Below are positions 17,547-25,313 of a stretch of 34,486 nt of DNA, piece by piece. The stretch is from Spirochaetota bacterium (GTDB lineage Bacteria > Spirochaetota > UBA4802 > UBA5550). How positions within the stretch are numbered: position 1 is the first letter of the stretch; every line of letters starts with the position of its first letter. Both the position numbers and the translations under genes were made by a program. The notes beneath the pieces were generated by a model. It did not search any database. It saw only the letters and a program-made list of their open reading frames with translations, and was not told the DNA's origin. Where the stretch lies: the NCBI GenBank assembly GCA_022709405.1, contig JAKLIV010000021.1, positions 1-34,486 of the forward strand. The letters run 5' to 3'.

Positions 17547-18185
17547 ATGTTGTTCGGAGATTATTCATTAGCGCCCTATGCGGATGCCGCGAAGCTCGCA
17601 GTAAGAAGCGTCGACAACTTCGACTGGACCTTCATCCCGCTTCTCGCTTTTGCCGTGATAACCTATGCTTTTCTCTATGACAAAAAGGACTACAAGGCCA
17701 TTGTCGCGGGACTGGCTCTTTACGGAGTTCACTGGCTCTATGAAATAGGCAACGCGGTCATATGTCACGTTTCGGGGTACGCGCTGTGGACCGTATCCGC
17801 TGAAAGCACCTCTTTCATTTTACTGATCGGCGTGTGCTGGGAGCTTTCCATGATGTTCTCTGTCGCGGGCATCGCAGCATATAAATTTCTGCCCAAAGAC
17901 AGGAACATGAAAATTTTCGGCCTTGACAACCGCCTGATTTTCGCGGTGACGACCGCACTTGCGTTCAGCCTCGTCGAGATATTCCTGGCTTCGACGCCGG
18001 CATTTATATGGGTTTACCCGTGGTGGGGAGCACTCCCGGTGTTCATTACGACGTACATTCCTTTTTTCCTGGCGTCCAACTTCGTTCCCGATATGAATCC
18101 GCGAAACCAGAAGCTGTTCCTTGGAATAATATGGGGGGCCGATGCAGTGCTGCTCGCGGTTCTTGCGCCGCTGGGCATTATTTAA
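17547..18185 (+). CDS. Uncharacterised 6-TM membrane protein (paralogue of the one at 8.4 kb)
   Basis: 212-aa protein with about six hydrophobic helices, homologous along its length to the 249-aa protein at 8445-9194 but lacking that protein's N-terminal helix. Aligned landmarks: NFDW (24-27), E66 in YEIGN, E99 in WELS, LPKDRNM (115-121), VE (143-144), IWVYPWW (154-160), and an APLGII end matching IPLGWI. No family name is known to me. The start at 17547 is chosen for its strong AGAGGAGG 6 nt upstream; an in-frame ATG 42 nt earlier lacks one. It is followed after 118 nt by the Cys-rich protein gene on the same strand, possibly co-transcribed. Confidence 0.8.
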   Translation: MLFGDYSLAPYADAAKLAVRSVDNFDWTFIPLLAFAVITYAFLYDKKDYKAIVAGLALYGVHWLYEIGNAVICHVSGYALWTVSAESTSFILLIGVCWELSMMFSVAGIAAYKFLPKDRNMKIFGLDNRLIFAVTTALAFSLVEIFLASTPAFIWVYPWWGALPVFITTYIPFFLASNFVPDMNPRNQKLFLGIIWGADAVLLAVLAPLGII

Positions 18186-18303
18186 ATCCGAAGCGTCGAG
18201 TTCAGGGATTCGCTTTATTTCCATTGCGGATTACCGGGATTTCGAACCGGATTAATATGGACAAATATTGCGGGCGGTTTCATCCTGTCCCGGAAGGATC
18301 AGG

Positions 18304-18840
18304 ATGTTTTCGCTCGAAAAAATGATAAACCGCTGCAGGCCGGGCCACGGCGCATCATGCGCCCTGTGCTGCGGCAGCCACAACTATGCTGCGGCGCCCG
18401 AAGAGATTGAATCCATATTCATCGATCGAGGACTCGACCGGACAATATCAATTCACGGCCACCCGGAGGACTGTTCCGGGAAAAAACTTTTCGATGATGC
18501 AATCCAGTGTCCGAACGTCGGCATGAGCCGTGAAGATCCGGGAATAATATGCTGTCTGGTTTACGATTGCACCGCTCGCGAAAATGCGATAAGTTCGTTC
18601 TTCAATGGAACGTGCAAAAATTTTTTTTGCGCGGCGTGGGACAGCCTTACAGACGAAGAGGTTCTGTTCGCAGCGGAACTCATGAGCGACTGGTATTACT
18701 ACAGCCTTTTTATCAACGACATCGAATCGTTGAAAGAAGAATTCTCGACGTACGGCTCGCCGCAGCATGTTCCCGTCAACAGGCTCGCCGAGATAAAGGA
18801 AAAACTGGTTCAGCGGTTGATCGACGAGGACGGGAAATGA
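18304..18840 (+). CDS. Cysteine-rich putative metal-cluster protein
   Basis: 178-aa soluble protein of unknown function. Eleven cysteines lie between residues 11 and 109: C11, C19, C22, C23, C57, C69, C83, C84, C89, C104, C109, with conserved-looking surroundings (CALCCGSHNY, GTCKNFFCAAW). The C-terminal 70 residues are cysteine-free and helical (DSLTDEEVLFAAELMSDWYY). The CxxCC start resembles YkgJ-type zinc/iron-chelating clusters, but the overall spacing differs, so a relationship is only possible. GGAAGG stands 6 nt before the ATG at 18304; an upstream TTG is less likely. It lies on the same strand as the 6-TM protein and ends 37 nt from the convergent PNPOx-like gene. Confidence 0.75.
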   Translation: MFSLEKMINRCRPGHGASCALCCGSHNYAAAPEEIESIFIDRGLDRTISIHGHPEDCSGKKLFDDAIQCPNVGMSREDPGIICCLVYDCTARENAISSFFNGTCKNFFCAAWDSLTDEEVLFAAELMSDWYYYSLFINDIESLKEEFSTYGSPQHVPVNRLAEIKEKLVQRLIDEDGK

Positions 18841-18877
18841 CCGAGGCAGCCGCAGCCTGATTCCATGCCCTCGAAGC

Positions 18878-19294
18878 TTAGAACTCGACGATATTTTTCG
18901 GCCTCAGGTTGTTCTCCATCGTCCAGAAATGCACCTTCCCGTGGGATATCCTGAATATGATCAGTCCCGGGCTGTCGGCGGCGAGACCGAATTTTTTCAG
19001 AAAAGGCCTGTCCCGGAGGACCTTCTCTTTCAGCGTTAGGTCGTCCAGAAACTCGACCTCCCCTTCGAGCCTCATCATTTTCCCGATCATACCTTCCTGA
19101 CGATAGAAGCACACTTCGGTCTTCGGATTTTTCTTGAGCTGATGATAAAATGGCTTAACCGTGCCGGTCTGAAAATAAAATCCCGTTTTATCGGCGAACC
19201 AGAACCCGAGAGCTCTGACGCGCGGCTGGTCTCCGTCAATTGTAGCGAGGTAGCATATCGGGTTTTCATTGGCGAACCTGATATATTCATCCAT
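18878..19294 (-). CDS. Pyridoxamine 5'-phosphate oxidase-fold (flavin/split-barrel) protein
   Basis: 138-aa protein with the small split-barrel fold: N-terminal helix (MDEYIRFANENPI), strands CYLATIDGDQPRVRALGFWF and FYFQTGTVKPFYHQLKKNPK, then EVCFYRQEG and MRLEGEVEFLDD. It is similar to short PNPOx-like proteins (NimC/NimA or general-stress type) that bind FMN or F420 and reduce small molecules. The residues needed for true PdxH activity are not evident, so vitamin B6 synthesis is unlikely. AGAGG precedes the ATG by 7 nt. It stands alone on its strand, divergent from the HATPase-like gene. Confidence 0.85.
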   Translation of the reverse strand: MDEYIRFANENPICYLATIDGDQPRVRALGFWFADKTGFYFQTGTVKPFYHQLKKNPKTEVCFYRQEGMIGKMMRLEGEVEFLDDLTLKEKVLRDRPFLKKFGLAADSPGLIIFRISHGKVHFWTMENNLRPKNIVEF

Positions 19295-19488
19295 GGGATT
19301 GCCTCTCTTTCACAGAATTACGAACAATCCAACAATTATATGAGGGCTGTCAAGAAACTAATCTATGAAACGGAACAGATTTTATTTTGCATAATAAATG
19401 TGCGTGACATTTTAATCTTTATAGTGCAAAATGCCGAAATTAAAACAATAATATCTTACCTGATTTTAGAAAGGGGAATCACCGACCG

Positions 19489-20598
19489 ATGAACGCCGAA
19501 ATGAAAAGGTTTTTCCGCAAGATGATCATTAATTCCCTGACCACTCAGCAGGTAGAATATCTCGGCACGAAAATCGACCCGAAGTTCAACCTTCACCGCG
19601 AATCGGGATTCGCCTCGAGCGTACCGGTCCCCAGACAGAACGCCGCACAGACTTTCATGAGTTATTTCAACAGCGACGAAGACATGGTCCGTATTTTCTC
19701 ATACATGCTGCAGCACGAAGGCGAACGTCTGTACAACCGGGATCTGGTTATATGGGGGCGTGACGAATTTATTTCCATGCTGCGAATGGATAAATGGATT
19801 TACGATCCGGAGCTTAAAATGTTTCTGCTGGACCCGTTTTACGAGCACGAAATTAATTTTCTGAAAAAAATACGCATCATCGACCTCAGGGGCGAGATCA
19901 ACGTCGATGAGATAATCGGCGAGATCGCATCCGTCTGCCAGAAAATGAGCATTGCCGACCTCGAATGGAGGGTGGTGCTTCGACTTTACGATCTGCAACC
20001 GAAGACCGGCGAGCTTATCAGAAAAATAATCGGGATGCTGCTCAACAGGCAGCAGCTTCAGTCGTTCACCCCGGACATGTTCGTCTGCCTCAAGGAACTG
20101 GCCATAAACGCCAGCAAGGCGAATTACAAAATACTTTTCGAAAAGCACGTCACCGCCCCGGACGGCATTACTGCGGAAAAAAATTACCATGAATTTCTCA
20201 GCCGGTTCAGGGACGAGATTGACGAAAACGGCAACACAAATCTTTTCGAGCTTGCACGCAAAGACGACCGGTTCATCACCATAACATTCCAGTCGACCAT
20301 GGATTCGATAGAAATGTGGGTGACCAACAATCAGAACATCACCGCGATTGAAAAGCAGCAGATAATGAAAAAGCTCGGTGTTCATACTTCCCAGAAGGAC
20401 AGTTTTTTGGGCGACGAGGACGACGAGCTCACAGAAGGTGCCGGTCTGGGAATCACGCTTATACTCAGGGTCCTTCAAACCTATTCATCAGACCCCCATC
20501 CCCTTAAAATCGTTTTTTATCCTGAAGCCCTGAAAATCGGCTTTACCCTCAGAAGAAGCGATCTTAAAAGCAAGCTCCCAGACGATCAGGAGCAGTAA
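19489..20598 (+). CDS. HATPase-like (degenerate histidine-kinase ATPase fold) protein, unknown role
   Basis: 369-aa soluble protein. The N-terminal 140 residues are a distinct domain (SLTTQQVEYLGTKIDPKFNL; VPVPRQNAAQTFMSYF; WGRDEFISML) that I cannot name but believe recurs in spirochaetes. The C-terminal half resembles a GHKL ATPase: an N-box-like KELAINASKANYK (K202, E203, N207), a G2-like EGAGLG (316-321), and a final beta-strand region. The metal/adenine D-x-G box is replaced by VTNNQN (278-283), so ATP binding may be lost or altered. There is no phospho-acceptor His domain. The ribosome site is weak (GGGG 11 nt before the ATG). It is monocistronic. Confidence 0.75.
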   Translation: MNAEMKRFFRKMIINSLTTQQVEYLGTKIDPKFNLHRESGFASSVPVPRQNAAQTFMSYFNSDEDMVRIFSYMLQHEGERLYNRDLVIWGRDEFISMLRMDKWIYDPELKMFLLDPFYEHEINFLKKIRIIDLRGEINVDEIIGEIASVCQKMSIADLEWRVVLRLYDLQPKTGELIRKIIGMLLNRQQLQSFTPDMFVCLKELAINASKANYKILFEKHVTAPDGITAEKNYHEFLSRFRDEIDENGNTNLFELARKDDRFITITFQSTMDSIEMWVTNNQNITAIEKQQIMKKLGVHTSQKDSFLGDEDDELTEGAGLGITLILRVLQTYSSDPHPLKIVFYPEALKIGFTLRRSDLKSKLPDDQEQ

Positions 20599-20647
20599 TA
20601 ATAATCCCGCTTTTCCAGAATTATTATAAACCCGGCATGAAGTCTGC

Positions 20648-20676
20648 TTGACAGTTGCTGTAATTGTTAGTATCAA
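20648..20676 (+). promoter_or_regulatory. Candidate bacterioferritin promoter
   Basis: TTGACA (20648-20653), 17-nt spacer, TATCAA (20671-20676). This gives a leader of about 95 nt to the start at 20778. No clear Fur-box palindrome was seen in the leader. Confidence 0.5.
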
Positions 20677-20777
20677 TATTAATCATACAGGTTTGGATTG
20701 TGTCTGGACGAGCTTCGCCCATTAGAGCTGAAATGATCATAAATTCAGCAAGTCTATTATCAAACAGGAGAGAAAAC

Positions 20778-21317
20778 ATGTCGGATAAAAACAGAGAAGA
20801 TCGCAAAGAAAAGGTAATCGAAGTCCTGAACAAGGCGCGCGCCATGGAGCTTCAGGCGATACATCAGTACATGAACCAGCATTACAATCTGGATGACGCC
20901 GATTACGGCGAACTGGCAGCGAACGTAAAATTGATCGCAATAGACGAAATGCGCCATGCAGAGATGTTCGCTGAAAGGATCAAGGAACTCGGCGGTGAGC
21001 CTGTGACCGAACCGGCCGACAAGGTCGAGAAGGGCCAGAAAGTCGAGTCGATTTTTCCCTTTGACGCTGAGCTTGAAGACGACACGATGGATGTTTATAA
21101 CCAGTTTGTGCTCGTGTGCAGGGAGAACGGGGACAGCGCCACCATGAAACTCTTCGAGACAATTATTGGCGAAGAACAGGAGCATTTCAATTATTTTGAC
21201 AATGTCAGCGACCATATCAAGAAGCTCGGGGCCTCATTTCTGGCCAGGATCGCCGGTACCCCGGCCGATACCGGTCCGGCTTCAAAGGGTTTCGTTTCCG
21301 GAGGAGGAAACGCCTGA
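20778..21317 (+). CDS. bfr: Bacterioferritin
   Basis: 179-aa four-helix ferritin-like protein. Ferroxidase residues are in place: E24 (MELQAIHQY), E57 and H60 (DEMRHAE), a helix-C Glu near CRENGD, and the helix-D EEQEH pair. M58 matches the haem-ligand Met of bacterioferritins (IDEMRH). It stores iron and detoxifies Fe(II)/peroxide in the cytoplasm as a 24-mer. It has about 20 extra residues at the C-terminus, rich in Gly/Pro/Ser, compared with usual Bfr. The start at 20778 is set by AGGAGA 7 nt upstream; an in-frame ATG at 20664 would add 38 residues unrelated to the family and overlaps the promoter. Confidence 0.9.
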   Translation: MSDKNREDRKEKVIEVLNKARAMELQAIHQYMNQHYNLDDADYGELAANVKLIAIDEMRHAEMFAERIKELGGEPVTEPADKVEKGQKVESIFPFDAELEDDTMDVYNQFVLVCRENGDSATMKLFETIIGEEQEHFNYFDNVSDHIKKLGASFLARIAGTPADTGPASKGFVSGGGNA

Positions 21318-21376
21318 ACAAAATCGGCTTGATTCTTTTCCCACGAAGCCTTAGTATAAATAAGGGCGAATAAAAT

Positions 21377-23113
21377 ATGCCGGATTCGGGACAGGATACT
21401 TACAAGGCCTTTTTCGACGCATCATCAGAGGCGGTTCTTGTCCTCAATTCCGGCATGTTCTGTATCGATCTTAATTTCGCTGCATCAGAACTTCTTGGAA
21501 AAAGCCGGGAAGCCCTCATCGGGTCCCCCCTGCAGAATATCTCCGATTTTCAGGGAGATATCGCCGATGACGGCTTCCTCAGACTCAAAACCGGGAAGAA
21601 AAACGAACATGTCCTTTCCTATCGGACTATTCCGGTATCATCCTCGGGTATGACAATGCTGATAATTGAAACGAAATCCGATATCCGAGGTCATGTGACC
21701 GTTAACCATGGAAATGTTTACCGGAATGATCCCATTCGGATCGTTCTGGACCTTACCGGTCAGCTTATGTACGATTATGACATAAAGACCGGTCTGATTC
21801 AATGGACCGGTAAAATCGAGGATATGACCGGTTTTTCCACCGAGGAATTCAACAGCCTGGGCATATCCGGCTGGGAAGACTGCATACATCCTGACGACCG
21901 TTCCCGGACAATTGCCCAGCTCAATACATCGATCGAACAGAAAACCGTATACATCAGCCAGTACCGGTTTCGCAGGCATGACGGCAGCTATTTTTTCGTC
22001 GATGACAGAGGTACAACCATTTACGATGCAGATGGAAACCCCTTGCGCATGATCGGCTCCATGCAGGACATTCATGACAGGAAAAAAGCCGAAGCTGAGC
22101 TGGTTATGAGCGAAGCGAGGCTCCGAAGGGCCGAGCTTATCGGTGGCACCGGCAACTGGGAATTCGATATGGTTTCGAAAAAAGTATTTGCATCGGAAGG
22201 CGCCCGCCGCATCTATGGGCTCGGCGAAAAAGAATGGTCGATCGCCGAAGTCCAGAAAACTCCCCTCCCTGAATACAGGCAGATGCTCGACGAAGCGCTG
22301 CGCTCGCTGATCGATGAAAGCAGGCCCTATGATGTGGAATTCAAGATAAAGAGGCAAACAGACGGGGCAATAATCGACATACATTCCTGCGCCGAATACG
22401 ATCCTGGAAGGAATATCGTTTTCGGCGTCATACACGATATAACGTCGTCCAAAAAAAACGAGGAGAACCTCAAGTCTTCCCTGCGCGAAAAGGAAATCCT
22501 CCTCAGGGAGCTGTACCATCGTACAAAAAACAACATGCAGGTCATTGCATCCATATTGAATCTCAACGCAATTCTGAGTCCGGGCTACGAGGTAAGCCAG
22601 ATCGTCAGGGACACGGTGCAGAGAATCAACGCCATAGCGTTAGTGCACCAGAAGCTGTACCAGTCACAGGATCTCTCCAATATCCTTCTCGGCGATTACA
22701 TCTCCGATCTCGTCAGGCTCATCCTCGAAGGCTTCAATAGGAAAGACGATAAGATCAGTCTGGATTTCAACATGCATGTTTTCCCCTCTGTTATTGATAT
22801 TGCGATCCCTTGCGGGCTGATCATAAACGAACTGGTCACCAACACGCTCAAGCACGGAATACCGGAAGGGAAGAGCGGGACAATATCCATCGAACTTTCC
22901 CGTTCAGACGACGGCAGGATCAGGCTCATGTATAGTGACGATGGAATCGGCCCCCCGGACGGTTTCAATTATCAGCAGGACGGTTCCCTCGGCTTGATGA
23001 CCATACGCAGCATATGCGAGCATCAACTCAGCGGAGATATCCGCTTCTGTTCGGGAAAAGGCTTCAGGGTTTCAATCGAGTTTAACGACAATGTTTACGC
23101 GAAGAGGGTTTGA
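21377..23113 (+). CDS. PAS-domain sensor histidine kinase (HisKA_2 type)
   Basis: 578-aa soluble kinase. Three PAS-type modules precede the kinase: about 1-100 (divergent), 115-238 (ending DITDR-like MQDIHDRKKAEAEL) and 245-360 (ending VIHDITSSKKNEENL). Then the HisKA_2 helix ELYHRTKNNMQVIASILNL with phospho-acceptor H381, and a HATPase with N-box NELVTN (484-489), DDGIGPP and SLGLMTIR. There are no TM segments, so it reads cytoplasmic signals such as redox, ligand or light; PAS ligand residues cannot be judged by eye. It is directly followed by its likely partner receiver (2-nt gap). Confidence 0.92.
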   Translation: MPDSGQDTYKAFFDASSEAVLVLNSGMFCIDLNFAASELLGKSREALIGSPLQNISDFQGDIADDGFLRLKTGKKNEHVLSYRTIPVSSSGMTMLIIETKSDIRGHVTVNHGNVYRNDPIRIVLDLTGQLMYDYDIKTGLIQWTGKIEDMTGFSTEEFNSLGISGWEDCIHPDDRSRTIAQLNTSIEQKTVYISQYRFRRHDGSYFFVDDRGTTIYDADGNPLRMIGSMQDIHDRKKAEAELVMSEARLRRAELIGGTGNWEFDMVSKKVFASEGARRIYGLGEKEWSIAEVQKTPLPEYRQMLDEALRSLIDESRPYDVEFKIKRQTDGAIIDIHSCAEYDPGRNIVFGVIHDITSSKKNEENLKSSLREKEILLRELYHRTKNNMQVIASILNLNAILSPGYEVSQIVRDTVQRINAIALVHQKLYQSQDLSNILLGDYISDLVRLILEGFNRKDDKISLDFNMHVFPSVIDIAIPCGLIINELVTNTLKHGIPEGKSGTISIELSRSDDGRIRLMYSDDGIGPPDGFNYQQDGSLGLMTIRSICEHQLSGDIRFCSGKGFRVSIEFNDNVYAKRV

Positions 23114-23114
23114 T

Positions 23115-23492
23115 TTGGAAAAGCAGATAAAACTGATGCTTGTCGAAGACGAGGCCATGACCGCCCTGTACATCAAGATGATGCTCGAGAAGAGAGGTTA
23201 TCTTGTAAGCATCTTTTCAACGGGAGAAAAAGCAGTTGACTCGGCAAAGGCCGAACCCCCGGATCTGATCATCATGGACATCCATCTCGCGGGCGAGATA
23301 GACGGGATTGAAGCAGCCAGACGCATAATAGAAGATGCATACATTCCGGTTATTTTTGCGACCGGCTATCAGGAAAAAACATATGTCGATTCCGACAAAT
23401 CGATTAAACCGCTGGCATATGTTACAAAACCGATTGACATAAACAAGATCATTTCGATCATAACAGATTATTTCAAGAAAAAATGCAATTGA
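23115..23492 (+). CDS. Single-domain response regulator (CheY-like receiver)
   Basis: About 125-aa receiver with no output domain: acidic pocket VEDE, phospho-acceptor D in IIMDIHLAG, T/S in FATGY, and K in VTKPID. It is the cognate partner of the preceding PAS kinase and probably passes phosphate on or acts by protein contact. A TTG at 23115 has AGAGGG 6 nt upstream and starts 2 nt after the kinase stop. An in-frame ATG at 23091 inside the kinase gene lacks a ribosome site, so the TTG is preferred, though not certain. The inserted HLAGEIDG is the form typical of receivers paired with HisKA_2 kinases. Confidence 0.88.
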   Translation: MEKQIKLMLVEDEAMTALYIKMMLEKRGYLVSIFSTGEKAVDSAKAEPPDLIIMDIHLAGEIDGIEAARRIIEDAYIPVIFATGYQEKTYVDSDKSIKPLAYVTKPIDINKIISIITDYFKKKCN

Positions 23493-23500
23493 AGGATCAT

Positions 23501-23764
23501 ATGCCGAAAAGCCGACACTCCACATGCAGAAAATGCGGAGCCTGCTGCGAGGCGCCGTCGATATCGACGCACTTGCCGGGGATGCCGAATGGAAAGCCCG
23601 CCGGCGTCCCATGCATTCATCGAGGCCCTGACATGAGATGCATGATATATGACCGTAGGCCCGCGGTTTGCAGAAACTACAGCCCCACGCCGGACTTGTG
23701 CGGCGATACATATGACAGTGCGATGAGGTTGATCGGAAATCTCGAAAGGCTCACGATCGCTTAA
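23501..23764 (+). CDS. YkgJ-family cysteine-cluster protein
   Basis: 87-aa protein with the family cluster C9-x2-C12-x2-C15-C16 (CRKCGACC), then APSIS, GMPNGKPAGVPC (C38), C47, C57 and C67. The order and spacing match E. coli YkgJ as I remember it, including the APSIS and PGMP-GKPA segments. The cysteines are thought to hold zinc or an iron cluster; the function is unknown. The ATG at 23501 has GAAGG 5 nt upstream; an earlier ATG at 23483 inside the receiver gene is less likely. It follows the receiver by 8 nt and its last 14 nt overlap the end of the convergent MFS gene. Confidence 0.88.
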   Translation: MPKSRHSTCRKCGACCEAPSISTHLPGMPNGKPAGVPCIHRGPDMRCMIYDRRPAVCRNYSPTPDLCGDTYDSAMRLIGNLERLTIA

Positions 23765-24971
23765 CGTTGATCGCCTGGAACTTTTTTCCTGTCATCGCAA
23801 AAGGTATAAAGACCGCAACAGACAGGATGATACCGGCCGCAAAAACAGCGCCGTAGCCTGATGCTTCGGCAGCAATCCCCGAAATCCACCCGCCCGGCGC
23901 TTTGCCTGCGACCTCGATGCTCGCGAGGATCGTGTAATGCGTTGCGCCGATTTCCCGGTCAACTATTGACATCATGAATGCGAACATCGCCGTGGTGAGC
24001 GCGCCGCCGAAAAAATGCTCGAACATCGTCACCGTAATGACGTCTGATGCATTCGGCTGTGCTGTAGTCAGCCACCATTCAAATACGAGAGGGACGACCC
24101 TCAGGGTCAGTGCTATGCCGAGAGCCCTGGGCACGCCGATTTTTTTGACGAGAAATCCCCCTGAAAGCGAACCGGCAAGAGAAGCGGCCATCCCCCAAGT
24201 GCCGAGCCATAGTCCTATCTGTGACGGCGAGAATCCCGAATCCACCAGAAACGGCTTGAACATGACGTCGATCATGACCTCGCCCAGTTTGTATGTGGCG
24301 ATAAGAGATACGGCCCACCAGGATCCCCTGGAAGCGAAGAATCGTCCTGCTGCGGCGAGAATTCCAGGGATATCGATCAGGCGTACCGAACCGGTATCGC
24401 TGTCCGTTTCTTTGAACGACGCAAGAAGCGCGAGGGGCAATGCCGCGGCAAGGGACATTACCAGGAAAAGGCTTTCCCACGACAAGAAAGAAGTCAGCCA
24501 CAGAATGATGCCGCCGCCGAGAAGCATGCCCGCCTTGTAGCCTACAACCTGCGCAGCGTTCCCGGTTCCGAGCTCGTCTGCATCGAGTATGTCCACTGCC
24601 AGTCCGTCCACCGCGATGTCCTGCGTGGCTGCGACGAGGTTCATGACGAAAACCAGAGCCAGCAGCGTCATTGTCGCCTCGCCCGGATCTGCTAACGACG
24701 AAAGCGCCAGTGTCGCGACCATGAGCGTCTGCATGGGAACGAGCCAGGATTTTCTCCTTCCGATCCTGTCCGACCAGTACCGATCGACCAGCGGAGCCCA
24801 CAACGCCTTGAACATCCAGGGAAGAGCGAGGGCTGAAATGAACCCGATTCCCGATAGAGAGACACCCGAGGACCTCAGGTATACCGGAAGCGCCGTTGCC
24901 TGAAACCCGAAAGGTATTCCCTGCGAAAAATAAAGGGTTGATAGCAGTATTATTTTTTTTGTTCGAACCAT
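23751..24971 (-). CDS. AmpG-like MFS permease
   Basis: 406-aa, 12-TM major facilitator. The N-terminus (YFSQGIPFGFQATALPVYLR) and the helix-4 region (AATQDIAVDGLAVDIL) are marks of the AmpG/acetyl-CoA-transporter branch; the DRYWSDRIGRRKSW loop between helices 2 and 3 is the MFS signature. AmpG proteins import anhydro-muropeptides released in cell-wall recycling, which is the best guess for the substrate. No other recycling genes are close. Its 3' end overlaps that of the YkgJ-type gene by 14 nt; its 5' end faces the tolC-RND locus. Confidence 0.87.
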   Translation of the reverse strand: MVRTKKIILLSTLYFSQGIPFGFQATALPVYLRSSGVSLSGIGFISALALPWMFKALWAPLVDRYWSDRIGRRKSWLVPMQTLMVATLALSSLADPGEATMTLLALVFVMNLVAATQDIAVDGLAVDILDADELGTGNAAQVVGYKAGMLLGGGIILWLTSFLSWESLFLVMSLAAALPLALLASFKETDSDTGSVRLIDIPGILAAAGRFFASRGSWWAVSLIATYKLGEVMIDVMFKPFLVDSGFSPSQIGLWLGTWGMAASLAGSLSGGFLVKKIGVPRALGIALTLRVVPLVFEWWLTTAQPNASDVITVTMFEHFFGGALTTAMFAFMMSIVDREIGATHYTILASIEVAGKAPGGWISGIAAEASGYGAVFAAGIILSVAVFIPFAMTGKKFQAINVKRS

Positions 24972-25070
24972 ACCGGAGCTGCCGTCACGAGTTTATTATG
25001 TTTTAAGGGCAAGAACCTGTCACGCCGATCCTGCCGCATCCGGCGGTTTTCATAAAATGAACTGAAATGG

Positions 25071-25098
25071 ATTATTCACCGGCACGGTCTTTTGTCAA
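25071..25098 (-). promoter_or_regulatory. Candidate promoter of the MFS permease
   Basis: Minus-strand TTGACA (25098-25093), 16-nt spacer, AATAAT (25076-25071), about 100 nt before the start at 24971. The -10 is only a fair match. Confidence 0.3.
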
Positions 25099-25131
25099 CA
25101 GTATTGCTAACCAAATTATTTTTCTAATTAG

Positions 25132-25160
25132 TTGATTTTTATAAACCGTCATTTTATACT
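25132..25160 (+). promoter_or_regulatory. Candidate promoter of the tolC-RND operon
   Basis: TTGATT (25132-25137), 17-nt spacer, TATACT (25155-25160). Transcription would start near 25167, leaving a leader of about 147 nt that contains the nested inverted repeat. An 11-bp direct repeat TTGATTTTTAT occurs at 25132-25142 and 25170-25180. Confidence 0.55.
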
Positions 25161-25196
25161 GACTCAATTTTGATTTTTATTCATTCTATAACGATA

Positions 25197-25279
25197 CTTA
25201 TGGGCATCTCTATAAATCAGGTTTTTTCATTATCGAAAAAATGATAAAAACTGATTTATCTAATGTTTATGCCCACAAG
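25197..25279 (+). repeat. 83-nt nested inverted repeat in the tolC leader
   Basis: Three nested arm pairs share one centre. Outer: CTTATGGGCAT (25197-25207) with ATGCCCACAAG (25269-25279), one mismatch. Middle: ATAAATCAG (25212-25220) with CTGATTTAT (25251-25259), perfect. Inner: GTTTTTTCATT (25221-25231) with AATGATAAAAAC (25240-25251), one bulge. As RNA it would fold into a long hairpin ending 34 nt before the tolC start. It could be a leader attenuator, an operator, or a small palindromic element. Confidence 0.7.
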
Positions 25280-25313
25280 GGAACGTCCAGAATGTAATTT
25301 AAGGGATTCCCTT

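Noticed and set aside
19699..20478. 259-codon frame on the minus strand opposite the HATPase-like gene
   Set aside because: Shadow frame; the plus-strand product has recognisable ATPase motifs, the minus product none.
20598..20627. AT-only inverted repeat (ATAATAAT / ATTATTAT) after the HATPase-like gene as a terminator
   Set aside because: The stem has no G-C pairs and no U-run follows, so it would be too weak to claim.
21638..22519. 293-codon frame on the minus strand opposite the PAS kinase
   Set aside because: Antisense shadow of PAS and HisKA_2 coding sequence; no motifs and no promoter.
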